Notes: generated from the sequence alone by a model not told the origin. A stretch of 64,000 nt of DNA from Ferruginibacter sp. (GCF_028288465.1 NZ_JAQBNR010000021.1:281207-345206); one strand, 5' to 3'; counted from the first letter of the stretch, positions 1 to 9,249 are shown. Numbers and translations are program-made.

Positions 1-1
1 A

Positions 2-457
2 AAAGATTACACTCCTTCCAAAAACCCTGTTACTTTGACCAGGGGTGCAATTGCTCCGGAATGGGAATTGCTTTCATTAAAAGACGAAAAAACAAATCTA
101 AACGATTTTAAAGGACAGCTTGTACTGATTGATTTTTTTACCAAATCTTGTTACCCCTGTATACTGGCGCTACCAGGTTTACAAGCCCTTCATAAAAAAT
201 ACGAAAAGAAAGGACTAAAAGTTATTGGTATTGATATCTATGACAAAAAAGAAGATGGCATAGCCGCCTTTCTAACAAAACGTGGCGTAACCTATAAGGT
301 TTTGTTAGGAGGAAAAGTCGTATCGGAAGATTACCACGTCGCGGGTATACCCACCATGTATTTGATTGACAAGAATGGAAGTATAATTTTCTCCCGGGTT
401 GGGTATGTGCAAGGTCAGGACAAAGAACTTGAAAAAGTAATACAGCAAAATCTCTAA
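2..457 (+). CDS. TlpA-like thioredoxin-fold protein, 3' part only
   Basis: This is the C-terminal 151 residues of a thioredoxin-fold protein; the frame stays open to the left edge of the window, so the true start lies outside. A CYPC redox pair is visible (SCYPC, about residues 49-53 of the visible part), followed by a cis-proline region GIPTMYLID and a final strand IIFSRVGY. This is the AhpC/TSA-TlpA pattern of periplasmic or membrane-anchored disulfide reductases. In Bacteroidota such domains often sit at the end of longer proteins with an N-terminal DUF4369-type domain, but that part is not visible. A TTG inside the frame at 35 could be called as a start, but the upstream codons read as normal protein, so I treat the gene as truncated by the window. 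Confidence 0.85.
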   Translation, partial: KDYTPSKNPVTLTRGAIAPEWELLSLKDEKTNLNDFKGQLVLIDFFTKSCYPCILALPGLQALHKKYEKKGLKVIGIDIYDKKEDGIAAFLTKRGVTYKVLLGGKVVSEDYHVAGIPTMYLIDKNGSIIFSRVGYVQGQDKELEKVIQQNL

Positions 458-500
458 GGCGGCTAGTTCTTTTATCACAATGAATACTCCACTGATTTGC

Positions 501-508
501 TACATTTG
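501..508 (+). promoter_or_regulatory. Bacteroidota -7 promoter element TACATTTG
   Basis: TACATTTG matches the TAnnTTTG -7 consensus of the main Bacteroidota sigma factor and lies 18 bases before the ATG of the propeller gene at 527. No clean TTTG -33 element is seen 19 bases upstream. Confidence 0.5.
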
Positions 509-526
509 AAAATAAAATAACCTCCC

Positions 527-1534
527 ATGTATTTCAAAACAAAAATATTTTTTTACGCCATGGCATTGCTGAACGGCTTTACTAACGCGAACGCTCAAAC
601 GATTCAACTATTAAACAGCGGTACAACAGCCTCCATCCGCGGACTTAGTGTGGTAAGCGACAAAGTGGTATGGATAAGCGGCAGTGGCGGCACGGTAGGA
701 AAATCAACAGATGGCGGTGCAACCTGGAAAATGATGCAGGTAAAAGGTTTTGAGAAGGCCGATTTCAGGGATATTGAAGCTTTCGATGCGAAGACAGCCG
801 TCATCATGGCAATTGCTGAACCCGCCTATATTCTGCGTACTTCAGACGGCGGTGACAGTTGGCAAACGGTATATGAAAATAAAACAAAAGGCATGTTTTT
901 AGATGCTATGGAATTCTGGAATGAACAAAGCGGGATCGTAATTGGCGACCCCATTGAAAATAAAGTTTTTATTGCCCGCACTTTTGATGGCGGAAAAAAA
1001 TGGCAGGAATTGCCGCCACAAAATTACCCTGTGACGGATAGTGGGGAAGCATTTTTTGCCAGTAGCGGTACCAATGTAAGAAAGCTAAGTAAACAGGAAG
1101 CCGTGTTTATTTCAGGCGGTACAAAAAGCAGACTGTTCATCAGGGATAATAAAATTGATCTCCCTATTATGCAGGGTAAAAACAGCACCGGCGCCAATTC
1201 CATCGCCATAAAAAATAACCACACGTTTATAATTGTAGGCGGCGATTTTATGGCCAAAGAAGATACTACACAAAATTGCTGCATTACAACTGATGGTGGT
1301 AAAACATTTACTTCCCCAGCAACACCGCCACATGGTTACCGAAGCTGTGTAGAATACATTGATAAAAATACCTGGCTTAGTTGCGGGCTGACAGGCGTTG
1401 ACGTCAGTAATGATGAAGGCAACAACTGGCAATTGATCAGCAAAGAAGGCTTTCATGTATGCCGCAAAGCAAAGAAAGGAAATGCCGTATTTCTTGCAGG
1501 CAGCGGCGGTCGTATTGGCAAGTTGTCGAACTAA
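527..1534 (+). CDS. Ycf48/BNR-like secreted beta-propeller protein
   Basis: A 335-residue protein with an N-terminal signal peptide (hydrophobic residues 8-24, likely cleavage after NANAQ). The rest consists of repeated beta-propeller blades with sialidase-type Asp-box motifs: KSTDGGATWK, RTSDGGDSW, RTFDGGKKWQ, TTDGGKTF and SNDEGNNWQ. This arrangement matches the Ycf48/Hcf136-like family, often labelled oxidoreductase in Bacteroidota genomes although no catalytic residue is known. It is probably periplasmic or secreted; the substrate or partner cannot be read from the sequence. It stands alone, with its own -7 element at 501 and opposite-strand genes downstream. Confidence 0.8.
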   Translation: MYFKTKIFFYAMALLNGFTNANAQTIQLLNSGTTASIRGLSVVSDKVVWISGSGGTVGKSTDGGATWKMMQVKGFEKADFRDIEAFDAKTAVIMAIAEPAYILRTSDGGDSWQTVYENKTKGMFLDAMEFWNEQSGIVIGDPIENKVFIARTFDGGKKWQELPPQNYPVTDSGEAFFASSGTNVRKLSKQEAVFISGGTKSRLFIRDNKIDLPIMQGKNSTGANSIAIKNNHTFIIVGGDFMAKEDTTQNCCITTDGGKTFTSPATPPHGYRSCVEYIDKNTWLSCGLTGVDVSNDEGNNWQLISKEGFHVCRKAKKGNAVFLAGSGGRIGKLSN

Positions 1535-1568
1535 ATTCAACTAATCCGTATTGAAAAACACAACGGTA

Positions 1569-1697
1569 TTATACCACCAGATATCCAGTCTTCTGCCATA
1601 CCAGGTCTAAAGCGAATATGACCGTGTGAACCTGATACATAAAAGGCAAAACAATAATACCCACGCATATTGATGCCAGCGAAGAAAACATTTTCAT
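1569..1697 (-). CDS. Possible 42-residue hydrophobic small protein
   Basis: A short open frame with ATG at 1697 (a second ATG two codons later) that encodes a hydrophobic peptide, starting MKMFSSLASICVGIIVLPFM, followed by a second apolar patch. It fills most of the gap between two convergent genes. Only one hydrophobic segment and no known motif are visible, no ribosome binding site stands out, and the frame could be chance or the remnant of a larger gene. Low confidence. Confidence 0.22.
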   Translation of the reverse strand: MKMFSSLASICVGIIVLPFMYQVHTVIFALDLVWQKTGYLVV

Positions 1698-1774
1698 TGG
1701 AAAGATATGTTACTAGTGTATTCTAATCCTAAAAACACAATAATGCCTGACAGCAATGAGGCTTTATTACATAC

Positions 1775-1803
1775 AAAAAGCCGCTCCAATGGAACGGCTT
1801 TTT
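1775..1803. terminator. Bidirectional hairpin terminator
   Basis: The arms AAAAAGCCGCTCC and GGAACGGCTTTTT form a stem with one mismatch and a three-base loop, flanked by A-runs on the left and T-runs on the right. It lies 15 bases below the stop of the FKBP gene (minus strand), so it probably ends the DHH-FKBP transcript, and it can act on the plus strand too. Confidence 0.8.
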
Positions 1804-1818
1804 GTAATACAAGATTAA

Positions 1819-2850
1819 TTATTTGTTAGCGGGCGGCTGCTGTTGCTGGCTCCTCATTTTTTGCTGCATTTGTTGCATTTGCATTTGCTGTTCCATAGCT
1901 TTCTGCTGTTGTGCCATTTCCTCGGCCTGTGCCTGCTTCTGGCTGGTAACGTCAACCACTTCCACATCAAAAACTAAGTTCTCATTGGGTGCAATTTGCG
2001 GAGCTCTGCCCTGTTCACCATAACCTAGTGACGAAGGAATATAAAAACGGGCTTTTGTCCCTTTTGAAAGCATCTTTAAACCTTCAACCCAACCAGGGAT
2101 AACCCTTGGAGCTGACATCAAAACCGACAATAGTTCTGTATGGTGAAACTGAGAATCAACATTGCTGTCGAATGGTTTACCTTCCAGGCTTTTACCAGTA
2201 TACTTCATTTTAACACCAACTGAATCTGTTACTTTTTCGCCGGTACCTTCCTGCAAAATTTCTACATAAACACCTTTGGGTGACTTTTGTGCCTTAATAT
2301 TTTTAGAAGCCAAATAATCTGCAAGTGTTTTGTCATCTTTTTTTAACTGTACCAGTGCATTTAATGAATCCTTAGTTCTGGCCATTTCCATTTGCAATTT
2401 ATTAGCACTATCCGCTGCTTCCTTAGTAGTATAAATACTTACAATTTTATAGTAAGCAATGAGGCTACCACCTTTTTTAATAAACGGAGGAAAATTTTGA
2501 CCGCCTGACATCAAACTGTCTACAGATTGTTTTACAATAACACTATCCCCTTTTTTCAGCTGGTTAAATATTTTGTAATAACTACCCGGCATACTTGCAG
2601 AATCCATTATTTGAATTGGATTGGCAGTTTTTCTGGAATCCATCAGGACAGTATCTTTTGAAGCACCGGCATCTTTATATGTTTGCACATATTGAATTTC
2701 AAAAAAGTTTCCGTTTTGTAATTTGTTGCCGGTACCCTCAGAGACGATTTTGTACTCCATCCCTTTTTCGCCTTTTTTAAAAGACCCGCCCCCGTTACAA
2801 CCGGCCAGCAGTGCAGATGATACGGCCAGTAGATAAAAAAATTGCTTCAT
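1819..2850 (-). CDS. FKBP-type peptidyl-prolyl isomerase lipoprotein
   Basis: A 343-residue predicted lipoprotein: the signal ends in LLAGC with Cys18 as lipidation site, so it is probably tethered in the cell envelope. Two FKBP-related parts are visible. The first (about 30-135) is divergent. The second (about 185-305) has the conserved FKBP features VKMKYTGKSLEGKPFDS, VIPGWVEGL, IPSSLGYGEQG and LVFDVEVVDV. The final 35 residues are a Gln/Met-rich tail, probably disordered. The likely role is prolyl isomerisation and chaperoning of exported proteins. It follows the DHH phosphoesterase gene by 13 bases, suggesting one transcript, and ends at a strong hairpin terminator. Confidence 0.9.
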   Translation of the reverse strand: MKQFFYLLAVSSALLAGCNGGGSFKKGEKGMEYKIVSEGTGNKLQNGNFFEIQYVQTYKDAGASKDTVLMDSRKTANPIQIMDSASMPGSYYKIFNQLKKGDSVIVKQSVDSLMSGGQNFPPFIKKGGSLIAYYKIVSIYTTKEAADSANKLQMEMARTKDSLNALVQLKKDDKTLADYLASKNIKAQKSPKGVYVEILQEGTGEKVTDSVGVKMKYTGKSLEGKPFDSNVDSQFHHTELLSVLMSAPRVIPGWVEGLKMLSKGTKARFYIPSSLGYGEQGRAPQIAPNENLVFDVEVVDVTSQKQAQAEEMAQQQKAMEQQMQMQQMQQKMRSQQQQPPANK

Positions 2851-2863
2851 GTTTTTTTTGTGT

Positions 2864-3883
2864 TTAAAATTGATAATTGCTTAATTGATCTTTATTTTCT
2901 TTCATGGCTGTAATAAATTTAGCCACTACTTCTTCCAGTGTTTCTTTATTTTGTCCACCTGCTGCATTAAAGTGACCGCCACCATTAAAATATTTACGGG
3001 CAAAGGTATTTACGTCAAAGCCACCCTTGCTTCTGAAAGAACTTTTGCGTTCTTCACCGCGATCGATGATGATTGCGGCTAATTTAATTCCCTGTATACT
3101 CAGCGGATAGTTTACCAATCCTTCTGTATCGCCGGTCTTAATATTGTATTTAATTAAATCGGCCTGCGGGATGGCAATCAGCGCTGTATTGTATTCGTAA
3201 AAGATTTCCATCCGGTTCAGCAACACATTGCCTAAAAAACGGAAACGGGCTTCCAGGAAATTATCATATAAAGCCTCGTGTATAGGGCCGTGATCTAAGC
3301 CTTTATCCTTCAGCGTGGCCACCATTCTATGTACATTAGCGGAGGTTGCGGGAAAACGAAATGAGCCCGTATCTGTCATTACACCGGCATACAGGCATTC
3401 TGATACCGCTGGACTGATTTTATCTTCATGCCCGCTGGCCATAATAAAATCGTAGACCATTTCACAGGTGCTGCTTTTGCTGGTATCACTTTCGCCATAG
3501 GCAAATTTATCTGCCTGCGGTTCCTGGTGGTGATCTATCAGAATTCTTTGCGCAGCCGCATTGGCTAATTTTTCCTCCATCCGCTTCGTGCGGTTTAAGG
3601 TATTAAAATCAAGACAGAATATCCAGTCTGCGGCATCAATTGCCCTGTCTGCTTCTTCTGTTTGTCTTTCGTAATCCAGCACGAGTTTTGTGCCGGGCAT
3701 CCAGTTTAAAAAACTGGCCCAGTTGGTAGGAGATATAACCGTAATAGTATGACCAAACTGCAAAAGAAAATGGTATAAACCCAAAGAAGACCCCATGGCA
3801 TCGCCATCCGGTTTCTGATGAGTAGTTATTACAACCTTTCTTGGCTGCAGCAATAAAGAAAATATTTGTTGGAGTGACTGCAT
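2864..3883 (-). CDS. DHH/DHHA1 phosphoesterase, NrnA-like
   Basis: A cytoplasmic phosphoesterase of the DHH family, predicted to degrade short oligoribonucleotides or pAp with Mn2+. Visible motifs are HQKPDGDAMGSSLG near the N-terminus, the DHH signature in ILIDHHQEP, and the C-terminal DHHA1 signature GGGHFNAAGG. The length (339 residues) is normal for NrnA-like proteins. The open frame extends upstream to a TTG at 3895, but that codon overlaps a -7 promoter element (3893-3900). I therefore choose the ATG at 3883, which would be almost at the 5' end of the transcript. The FKBP gene follows 13 bases downstream. Confidence 0.88.
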   Translation of the reverse strand: MQSLQQIFSLLLQPRKVVITTHQKPDGDAMGSSLGLYHFLLQFGHTITVISPTNWASFLNWMPGTKLVLDYERQTEEADRAIDAADWIFCLDFNTLNRTKRMEEKLANAAAQRILIDHHQEPQADKFAYGESDTSKSSTCEMVYDFIMASGHEDKISPAVSECLYAGVMTDTGSFRFPATSANVHRMVATLKDKGLDHGPIHEALYDNFLEARFRFLGNVLLNRMEIFYEYNTALIAIPQADLIKYNIKTGDTEGLVNYPLSIQGIKLAAIIIDRGEERKSSFRSKGGFDVNTFARKYFNGGGHFNAAGGQNKETLEEVVAKFITAMKENKDQLSNYQF

Positions 3884-3892
3884 AAAGCGGCG

Positions 3893-3900
3893 CAAAAGTA
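3893..3900 (-). promoter_or_regulatory. -7 promoter element TACTTTTG of the DHH gene
   Basis: Read on the minus strand, TACTTTTG matches TAnnTTTG. Transcription would begin near 3886, only a few bases before the ATG at 3883, so the mRNA is predicted to have almost no leader. Confidence 0.45.
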
Positions 3901-4028
3901 ACTGAAAGTTTTTAGTTTTCCGTTTTCTGTTTTATGCGGATAAGCTGGTTTACCATTTTACTAACTTTTTTGGCCAGCAATACAGGTTTATTTTAACATG
4001 AATTTTCTACTCTGACACAAAAACGGTT

Positions 4029-4036
4029 TATCTTTG
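4029..4036 (+). promoter_or_regulatory. -7 promoter element TATCTTTG of ndk
   Basis: TATCTTTG is an exact TAnnTTTG match, 17 bases before the ndk ATG. The expected -33 TTTG is not clear at the usual spacing. Confidence 0.55.
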
Positions 4037-4053
4037 CGCCTCAAAAAGAAACT

Positions 4054-4470
4054 ATGGGTAACAGAACATTTACGATGATTAAACCGGATGCAACTAGGAA
4101 GGGCCATACCGGGGCAATTTTAGCACAGATAAACGGCGCAGGCTTTAAGATTGTAGCATTAAAGATGCTCCATCTTTCTGCCCAAAAAGCTGGCGAATTT
4201 TATTCAGTACACAGGGAAAGACCTTTTTATGGAGAACTCGTGGAATTTATGAGCAGTGGCCCAATTGCTGCAGCCATATTGGAAAAAGACAATGCAGTAG
4301 AGGATTTCAGAAAACTGATCGGTGCAACCAATCCTGCCCAGGCAGATGAAGGAACCATCCGGAAATTGTATGCCGCTTCCATTGGCGAAAATGCCGTGCA
4401 CGGAAGTGACAGCGATGCAAACGCCCTGGTAGAAGGAGACTTCTTTTTCAGTAAGCTGGAACAGTTTTAA
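4054..4470 (+). CDS. ndk: Nucleoside diphosphate kinase
   Basis: Transfers the gamma phosphate of ATP to nucleoside diphosphates through a phospho-histidine, balancing NTP and dNTP pools in the cytoplasm. The 138-residue length is normal. Family motifs are clear: TFTMIKPDA at the start, the nucleotide-binding block RKGHTGAIL, and the active-site signature NAVHGSDS with the catalytic histidine at 116. The gene is monocistronic, with its own -7 element and a very strong bidirectional terminator downstream that it shares with the convergent TraB-like gene. Confidence 0.97.
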   Translation: MGNRTFTMIKPDATRKGHTGAILAQINGAGFKIVALKMLHLSAQKAGEFYSVHRERPFYGELVEFMSSGPIAAAILEKDNAVEDFRKLIGATNPAQADEGTIRKLYAASIGENAVHGSDSDANALVEGDFFFSKLEQF

Positions 4471-4535
4471 TTTTTTCCGGCAATCAGCCTTGTGTAATTG
4501 TTAGTATTTTTCTGGCAATGTTATCTTCACAGGGT

Positions 4536-4583
4536 ATATAAAATAAATGCCTGCGTCTTTAAACGCAGGCATTTATTTTATAT
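4536..4583. terminator. Strong bidirectional terminator, 21-bp perfect stem
   Basis: Positions 4536-4556 and 4563-4583 are perfect inverted repeats (core ATGCCTGCGT / ACGCAGGCAT) with the loop CTTTAA. The outer stem is A-rich on the left and T-rich on the right. It lies between convergent ndk and the TraB-like gene, so it can serve both. Confidence 0.9.
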
Positions 4584-4636
4584 CAACTTTCTATTAATAA
4601 TGCTGGTATCAACTATTACATTAAAACCTGCTGACA

Positions 4637-5527
4637 TTAACGGTTTTGGAGCGGTTGTACCGTGTAGCCTTCTTTGCGCAATAAAGCGATCAATCCTTTT
4701 TCGCCAACCAAATGCCCTGCTCCCACAGCTACAAAAACAGGATTTTTTTTCATGATGTCTTTTAACTGCGTTACCCAGTTTTTATTGCGGTTGTTTAACA
4801 ATAAATCTTGGTGGCTTTCCATACCCGATTCACTTTTTGAAAACAGGTTTTCCATTTCATTTAATTGCTGGTTTTTATAAACCTGCATCATCGTGTCAAA
4901 AGACTTTCTGTTCGATTCCATGCTGTCGATGGATTTTAATAATTCTTTTGCCTGCTCTTCGTAGGGAATACTATCAAAAACAGCAGCCTGGAACTCCATT
5001 GTCTCCAATCCCCTGATTTCCTTTTTGTTGGTTTTAGCCAGTCTCACCAGTTCTTCCTCTACACCTGAAATTGTTTTACAGGGCATCATTTTAGGATAAA
5101 GTAAAGCTTCCAGGAAGAAAGGTTTCATTCTTGCTACAAAAGACAAGGATGTTTTAAGCGAATCTAAAAAAAACTGCCTCACTCTTTTATACTCCGTATC
5201 GTTGTACAATTGCTCCAGCGTTTTTCCATCTTTCATTGTCATCAGTGTAAAGCCACCGAGTAATGTAGCCGGATCGTCCATATCCATTTCCATATACACT
5301 TTGTCAGCCCGTTTAACAGCGGTAGCTAACTGGTTGCTGAAATGGATATCATTTTTACACATCAGGTGAAAAGTACCAAAAATATAAGATGGCTGCTGCA
5401 ACCCGTTGCCGCTCACCTGCCATAACAAACTGTTATTGTCTTTATTAATGAGTAGCTTAGGCAGCGCAGGCTGTGCATTGCAGGAATAAAACAGACTTAT
5501 CAGTAAAAGCGTTTGTATATATTTCAT
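4637..5527 (-). CDS. TraB/GumN family protein
   Basis: A 296-residue secreted or envelope protein: residues 1-18 form a signal peptide with a possible lipid-anchor cysteine (SLFYSCNAQ). The TraB/GumN family is marked by two short histidine motifs, both present: GTFHLMC near residue 50 and GAGHLVGEKGL near the C-terminus. The fold is related to EreA/ChaN-like and Tiki-type proteases, so a metal-dependent peptidase activity is possible but unproven for bacterial members. It starts 14 bases after the UbiD-like gene on the same strand, so the two are likely co-transcribed. Confidence 0.85.
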   Translation of the reverse strand: MKYIQTLLLISLFYSCNAQPALPKLLINKDNNSLLWQVSGNGLQQPSYIFGTFHLMCKNDIHFSNQLATAVKRADKVYMEMDMDDPATLLGGFTLMTMKDGKTLEQLYNDTEYKRVRQFFLDSLKTSLSFVARMKPFFLEALLYPKMMPCKTISGVEEELVRLAKTNKKEIRGLETMEFQAAVFDSIPYEEQAKELLKSIDSMESNRKSFDTMMQVYKNQQLNEMENLFSKSESGMESHQDLLLNNRNKNWVTQLKDIMKKNPVFVAVGAGHLVGEKGLIALLRKEGYTVQPLQNR

Positions 5528-5541
5528 GCACTTCCAATTTA

Positions 5542-7383
5542 TCAGGATAAAACACCATACAGGCTTCCCCCCTTGTTAAACAATTTGTCAATCTTCTTTT
5601 CAGTTGCTGCATCCTTAATAACAGGCGGTGCATGGTGTGGCTTTATACGGGCATCAAATACAAGCGGTCCGCTGCATCCCCAGTGTTTATTAATGGTGCA
5701 GCTGTTGATACCATATAAATCATGGGATGGATTACAACGCGTAAATGCAATCCATAAAAAATTATTAAGTTGTTCGCTAATGAACGCTGCATCATCACAG
5801 ATGACCAACACAGGTACTGTTTGCAGCACATCAATGCTTCCCTGCAAAAGGGTATTTAATATTTCCATTTCTTTTGCAGCTGCCCGGTAATTTTCAAAGG
5901 GCCTTGCCTGTAAGGCTATTACACCGGGCATTACCAGTGATGGCCGTTCAAAATATTGCAGGTGTTGTAAACAGGATGGTATTTCTGTTGCCAGCTCTCT
6001 GATAATTTCTCCGTAAGCAGCCAACAGCACTTTACTGCCGGTATTTAGGGAAGTTCCGGAATAATCAAGTGTATCGATTGTGGTATTGGTATAAAAATGC
6101 ACATCTCTTAAAAGATTGATGCGTTGTAAAATAAACTGCAGGTACAATTGAATATTACCAGTAGTAAGTTTGTTGGCGTCATCTGCAGTAATAAATAAAA
6201 ATTTGGCAAGACTTAACTGTCCTGTACCCAAAATATGATTGGCGATGGTTAATATCTCTGCAGGCTGTTTGGCCGGTGCATAAGGTGTGTATCGTTCGCT
6301 GCCAATTGCCAGCAGTAACGGATGTACGCCGGCTGCATCCACTGCATGCACCTCCTTCAATCCGGGTATTTCAGCCTGTAAAGCGCTCCCTGCAATTTCA
6401 TGTATCAGTTGCCCGAAACTGGTATCTTCCTGCGGTGGCCTGCCTACCACTGTAAACGGCCAGATGGCGTTTTTTTTCGCAAATACTTTATGCACCTTCA
6501 TCAATGGAAAATTGTGCCGCAGACTATAATAACCCAGGTGATCACCAAAAGGTCCTTCCGGTTTATTTTCACCGGCATGAACTTCGCCCGTAATAACAAA
6601 ATCGGCATCGGTACTTATACAAAAGTTATCTACATAAGTATACCGGAAACGCCGGCCACCCAACACGCCGGCAAAAGTCATCTCACTTATTCCTTCCGGA
6701 AGCGGCATCACTGCTGCTACGCTATGTGCCGGAGGGCCGCCTGCAAAAATGCTCACTTTAAGTGGTACCCCTTTTTTATCTGCCTTTGTTTGATGAACAC
6801 CTATACCGCGGTGCAACTGGTAATGCAAACCAATTTCTTTATTCATCTCATAGTTGTTTCCGGAAAGCTGGATGCGGTACATGCCTAAGTTGGCATGCAT
6901 GATTCCTGGTTGGTCAACATCTTCTGTATACACCTGTGGCAGCGTTACAAATGCGCCTCCGTCCATGGGCCAGTGATGCACCTGTGGAATGTCTTCTATT
7001 TTTATTTGCTGAAACAAAGCAGGCTTAACAACAGGATTTTTCAATGGCAGTGCTTTTAATGCGGCCACACCTGCAGAAAAATTGCGGATAGGATGTTTGA
7101 TGGCTTTTACCGGATCATTCTTTAATTCAATCAATTGCTGAACCAGCAACAAGGTATCCCGGAAAATAAATTTACTTCTTTGCAAAGTGCCGAAGATATT
7201 TGATGCAGCCCTGAACTTGCTGCCTTTTACATTTTCGAACAGCAAAGCCGGTCCGCCTGCTTCATGTACCCGTAAGTGTATAGCCGCCATTTCAAGATAA
7301 GGGTCTACTTCTTCTTTAATACGCACCAATTGCCTGTTTGCTTCCAGGTCTAGTAAACAAGCTTCTAAAGATTGATATGCCAT
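5542..7383 (-). CDS. UbiD family prenylated-FMN decarboxylase
   Basis: A 613-residue member of the UbiD (de)carboxylase family, which uses prenylated FMN and a divalent metal to decarboxylate aromatic or unsaturated acids. Key features: the N-terminal region with RGIGVHQTKAD, the segment FAGGPPAHSVAA, and the catalytic block ITGEVHAGENKPEGPFGDH followed by LGYYS. The length of about 600 residues resembles the UbiD-like decarboxylases linked to menaquinone synthesis by the futalosine route (MqnL/MqnP type) more than E. coli UbiD. That assignment is an inference, since no other mqn or men gene is in the window. The frame opens upstream at 7416, but ATG at 7383 (MAYQSLEACL) is the better start. 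It probably forms a transcript with the DUF6089 and TraB-like genes. Confidence 0.85.
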   Translation of the reverse strand: MAYQSLEACLLDLEANRQLVRIKEEVDPYLEMAAIHLRVHEAGGPALLFENVKGSKFRAASNIFGTLQRSKFIFRDTLLLVQQLIELKNDPVKAIKHPIRNFSAGVAALKALPLKNPVVKPALFQQIKIEDIPQVHHWPMDGGAFVTLPQVYTEDVDQPGIMHANLGMYRIQLSGNNYEMNKEIGLHYQLHRGIGVHQTKADKKGVPLKVSIFAGGPPAHSVAAVMPLPEGISEMTFAGVLGGRRFRYTYVDNFCISTDADFVITGEVHAGENKPEGPFGDHLGYYSLRHNFPLMKVHKVFAKKNAIWPFTVVGRPPQEDTSFGQLIHEIAGSALQAEIPGLKEVHAVDAAGVHPLLLAIGSERYTPYAPAKQPAEILTIANHILGTGQLSLAKFLFITADDANKLTTGNIQLYLQFILQRINLLRDVHFYTNTTIDTLDYSGTSLNTGSKVLLAAYGEIIRELATEIPSCLQHLQYFERPSLVMPGVIALQARPFENYRAAAKEMEILNTLLQGSIDVLQTVPVLVICDDAAFISEQLNNFLWIAFTRCNPSHDLYGINSCTINKHWGCSGPLVFDARIKPHHAPPVIKDAATEKKIDKLFNKGGSLYGVLS

Positions 7384-7452
7384 GCGGTTAGGTTTCAGTG
7401 TAAAAGTAAAACACAAAAACCATCAATTGGTTGGTAAGAGAACATAAAACTA

Positions 7453-8298
7453 TCAGTAAACATTTACAGGGCAGCCTGTTCTTGATTTTCCACCGTTCAA
7501 GCTTGAACCTTCGCCTCCATTTATTCTGACGCTGATTGTAAAACCAGCAAAGTAATACCAGTCTTTACTTGCGGGGTTTCCGCGGATGGTGCCTGCTGCA
7601 GGATAACTAAACGCAGGCTTTAACTCATCGGCCCTGAAAGCCAGCTCCACAGCGCGGGGACCATTATTGAGTAATAGTTGTGATTTGTCAGCATAGGTTG
7701 TGCTAACATCATCAAGATAGTCGGTAAAGGTTTTTCTAAGGCCAATTTCAAAACCAACTCTTACCTGTTGATTCAATGCCATCCTGAGACCTGCGCCACA
7801 TGGAATTGATACCCCTGTGAGATTGTATTTTTTACGGCCATTGTAAAATCCCTGTCCTTCTGTACCCAGGGGCTGCAGGTAAGCCTTCCGTCCAAGCGAG
7901 TCAAATGTGTATGGATTAAAATGGAAACCCGCAACACCGGCAAAGACATAGGGTGTTAAATCCTGGACCTTCAGACTGATCAAGTCGTACTCAAGCCCGA
8001 GTTGTATTTCACTTAAAGGAGAAGAAAAATTAAGGTTACGCGTGGCATTCTTGTTGGCTTTTTTATCATCGCCACTTATTTTACCCATTTTGAACCCGGC
8101 TGTTATGAATAGCTGATCTGTTAATTCGTAAGCCACACCCAAACCACCGGCCAAATGTGCCTGATCAAAAGTAAATCTTTTATCTTGCAGATCCCCCTGG
8201 TAATTACTCATACCTGCAAAACCCGTAACAAGTATGCGTTGCGCCCGTGTAAAAAAAATAGTCCCCAAAAATGTCAGGCAAAAAAAGAATCTTTTCAT
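7453..8298 (-). CDS. DUF6089 family outer-membrane beta-barrel protein
   Basis: A 281-residue protein with a signal peptide (cleavage after TRAQ) and alternating amphipathic strands typical of an eight-stranded outer-membrane barrel. The opening ILVTGFAGMSNYQGDLQD and the later mention of NPYTFDSLG and GIRKTF-like segments follow the DUF6089 pattern common in Bacteroidota. Its function is unknown; relatives are described only as porin-like family proteins. It is first in a possible three-gene minus-strand run with the UbiD and TraB-like genes. Confidence 0.8.
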   Translation of the reverse strand: MKRFFFCLTFLGTIFFTRAQRILVTGFAGMSNYQGDLQDKRFTFDQAHLAGGLGVAYELTDQLFITAGFKMGKISGDDKKANKNATRNLNFSSPLSEIQLGLEYDLISLKVQDLTPYVFAGVAGFHFNPYTFDSLGRKAYLQPLGTEGQGFYNGRKKYNLTGVSIPCGAGLRMALNQQVRVGFEIGLRKTFTDYLDDVSTTYADKSQLLLNNGPRAVELAFRADELKPAFSYPAAGTIRGNPASKDWYYFAGFTISVRINGGEGSSLNGGKSRTGCPVNVY

Positions 8299-8517
8299 AG
8301 CGATGGTAAATTAAAGGATACATCCATTGCAACAATCATTCCCATTGTGTTTTAAATTTATGTTTACAAAATACATAAAACAATTTCTTAAAGGATAGTA
8401 ATCACTTAATTAAAAAAATATTTATCTGCCGTACTATCGCCATGGGAATAAAACTGCGCTTTTACAGGATTGAAACGCCAGTTACCTATCTTTATTATAT
8501 TAATTCTGAAGTGCACA

Positions 8518-9249
8518 ATGGATAAAAGTTTAAATAAATACATCAGTGAAACAGGTTTTTGTTCCAGGCGGGAAGCTGACAAATACATTGAACAGGCAAG
8601 GGTTACGATCAACGATAATATTGCCGTAAAAGGTAACCGGGTAATGCCGGGCGATGTAGTGGAAATAGATGGAGAACCGATAAAAAAGAAAGATAAAATT
8701 GTGTACATCGTTTTTAATAAACCAGTTGGCATTACCTGCACCACCGATCTTAAAGACAAGCACAACATTATTTCCTTTATCAACTATAAAACCAGGATAT
8801 TCCCGGTAGGGAGATTGGACAAGCCATCGGAGGGCTTAATATTTTTAACCAATGATGGCGATATCGTCAATAAAATTTTAAGGGCTGGCAACAATCACGA
8901 AAAAGAATATGTAGTCACCGTTGATAAACCCATCAACAATGAATTTATTCACAAGATGGGCAACGGGGTAAAAATTTTAGACACGGTAACAAAAAAATGT
9001 ATTGTAAAACAAGAAGGGAAAAACCGCTTCCGGATTATACTTGTGCAGGGGCTTAACCGCCAGATCAGAAGGATGTGCGAGGTACTGGGATATCATGTTG
9101 AAACACTCAAACGGGTCCGTATCATGAACATTACACTGGCAGGGTTACCTGTTGGCAAGTGGCGCTATTTCACAGCCGAAGAAATAAAAACAATTGAAGC
9201 AAATGTTTCATCGTCTGTTAAAACTGAAGACGGATCTTACTTTGAATAA
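8518..9249 (+). CDS. rluF: 23S rRNA pseudouridine synthase RluF-like
   Basis: A 243-residue RsuA/RluB-E/F family pseudouridine synthase that isomerises a uridine in rRNA. Residues 1-60 form an S4 RNA-binding domain ([20 protein letters not shown]). The catalytic domain has the signature [18 protein letters not shown] with the essential aspartate in GRLD, and a later [16 protein letters not shown] motif. RluF is the closest name because of the [14 protein letters not shown] start, but RluE or RsuA cannot be excluded. The frame extends upstream to TTG 8470; ATG at 8518 matches the family start. It ends only 14 bases from the stop of the convergent rlmB. Confidence 0.88.
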   Translation: MDKSLNKYISETGFCSRREADKYIEQARVTINDNIAVKGNRVMPGDVVEIDGEPIKKKDKIVYIVFNKPVGITCTTDLKDKHNIISFINYKTRIFPVGRLDKPSEGLIFLTNDGDIVNKILRAGNNHEKEYVVTVDKPINNEFIHKMGNGVKILDTVTKKCIVKQEGKNRFRIILVQGLNRQIRRMCEVLGYHVETLKRVRIMNITLAGLPVGKWRYFTAEEIKTIEANVSSSVKTEDGSYFE

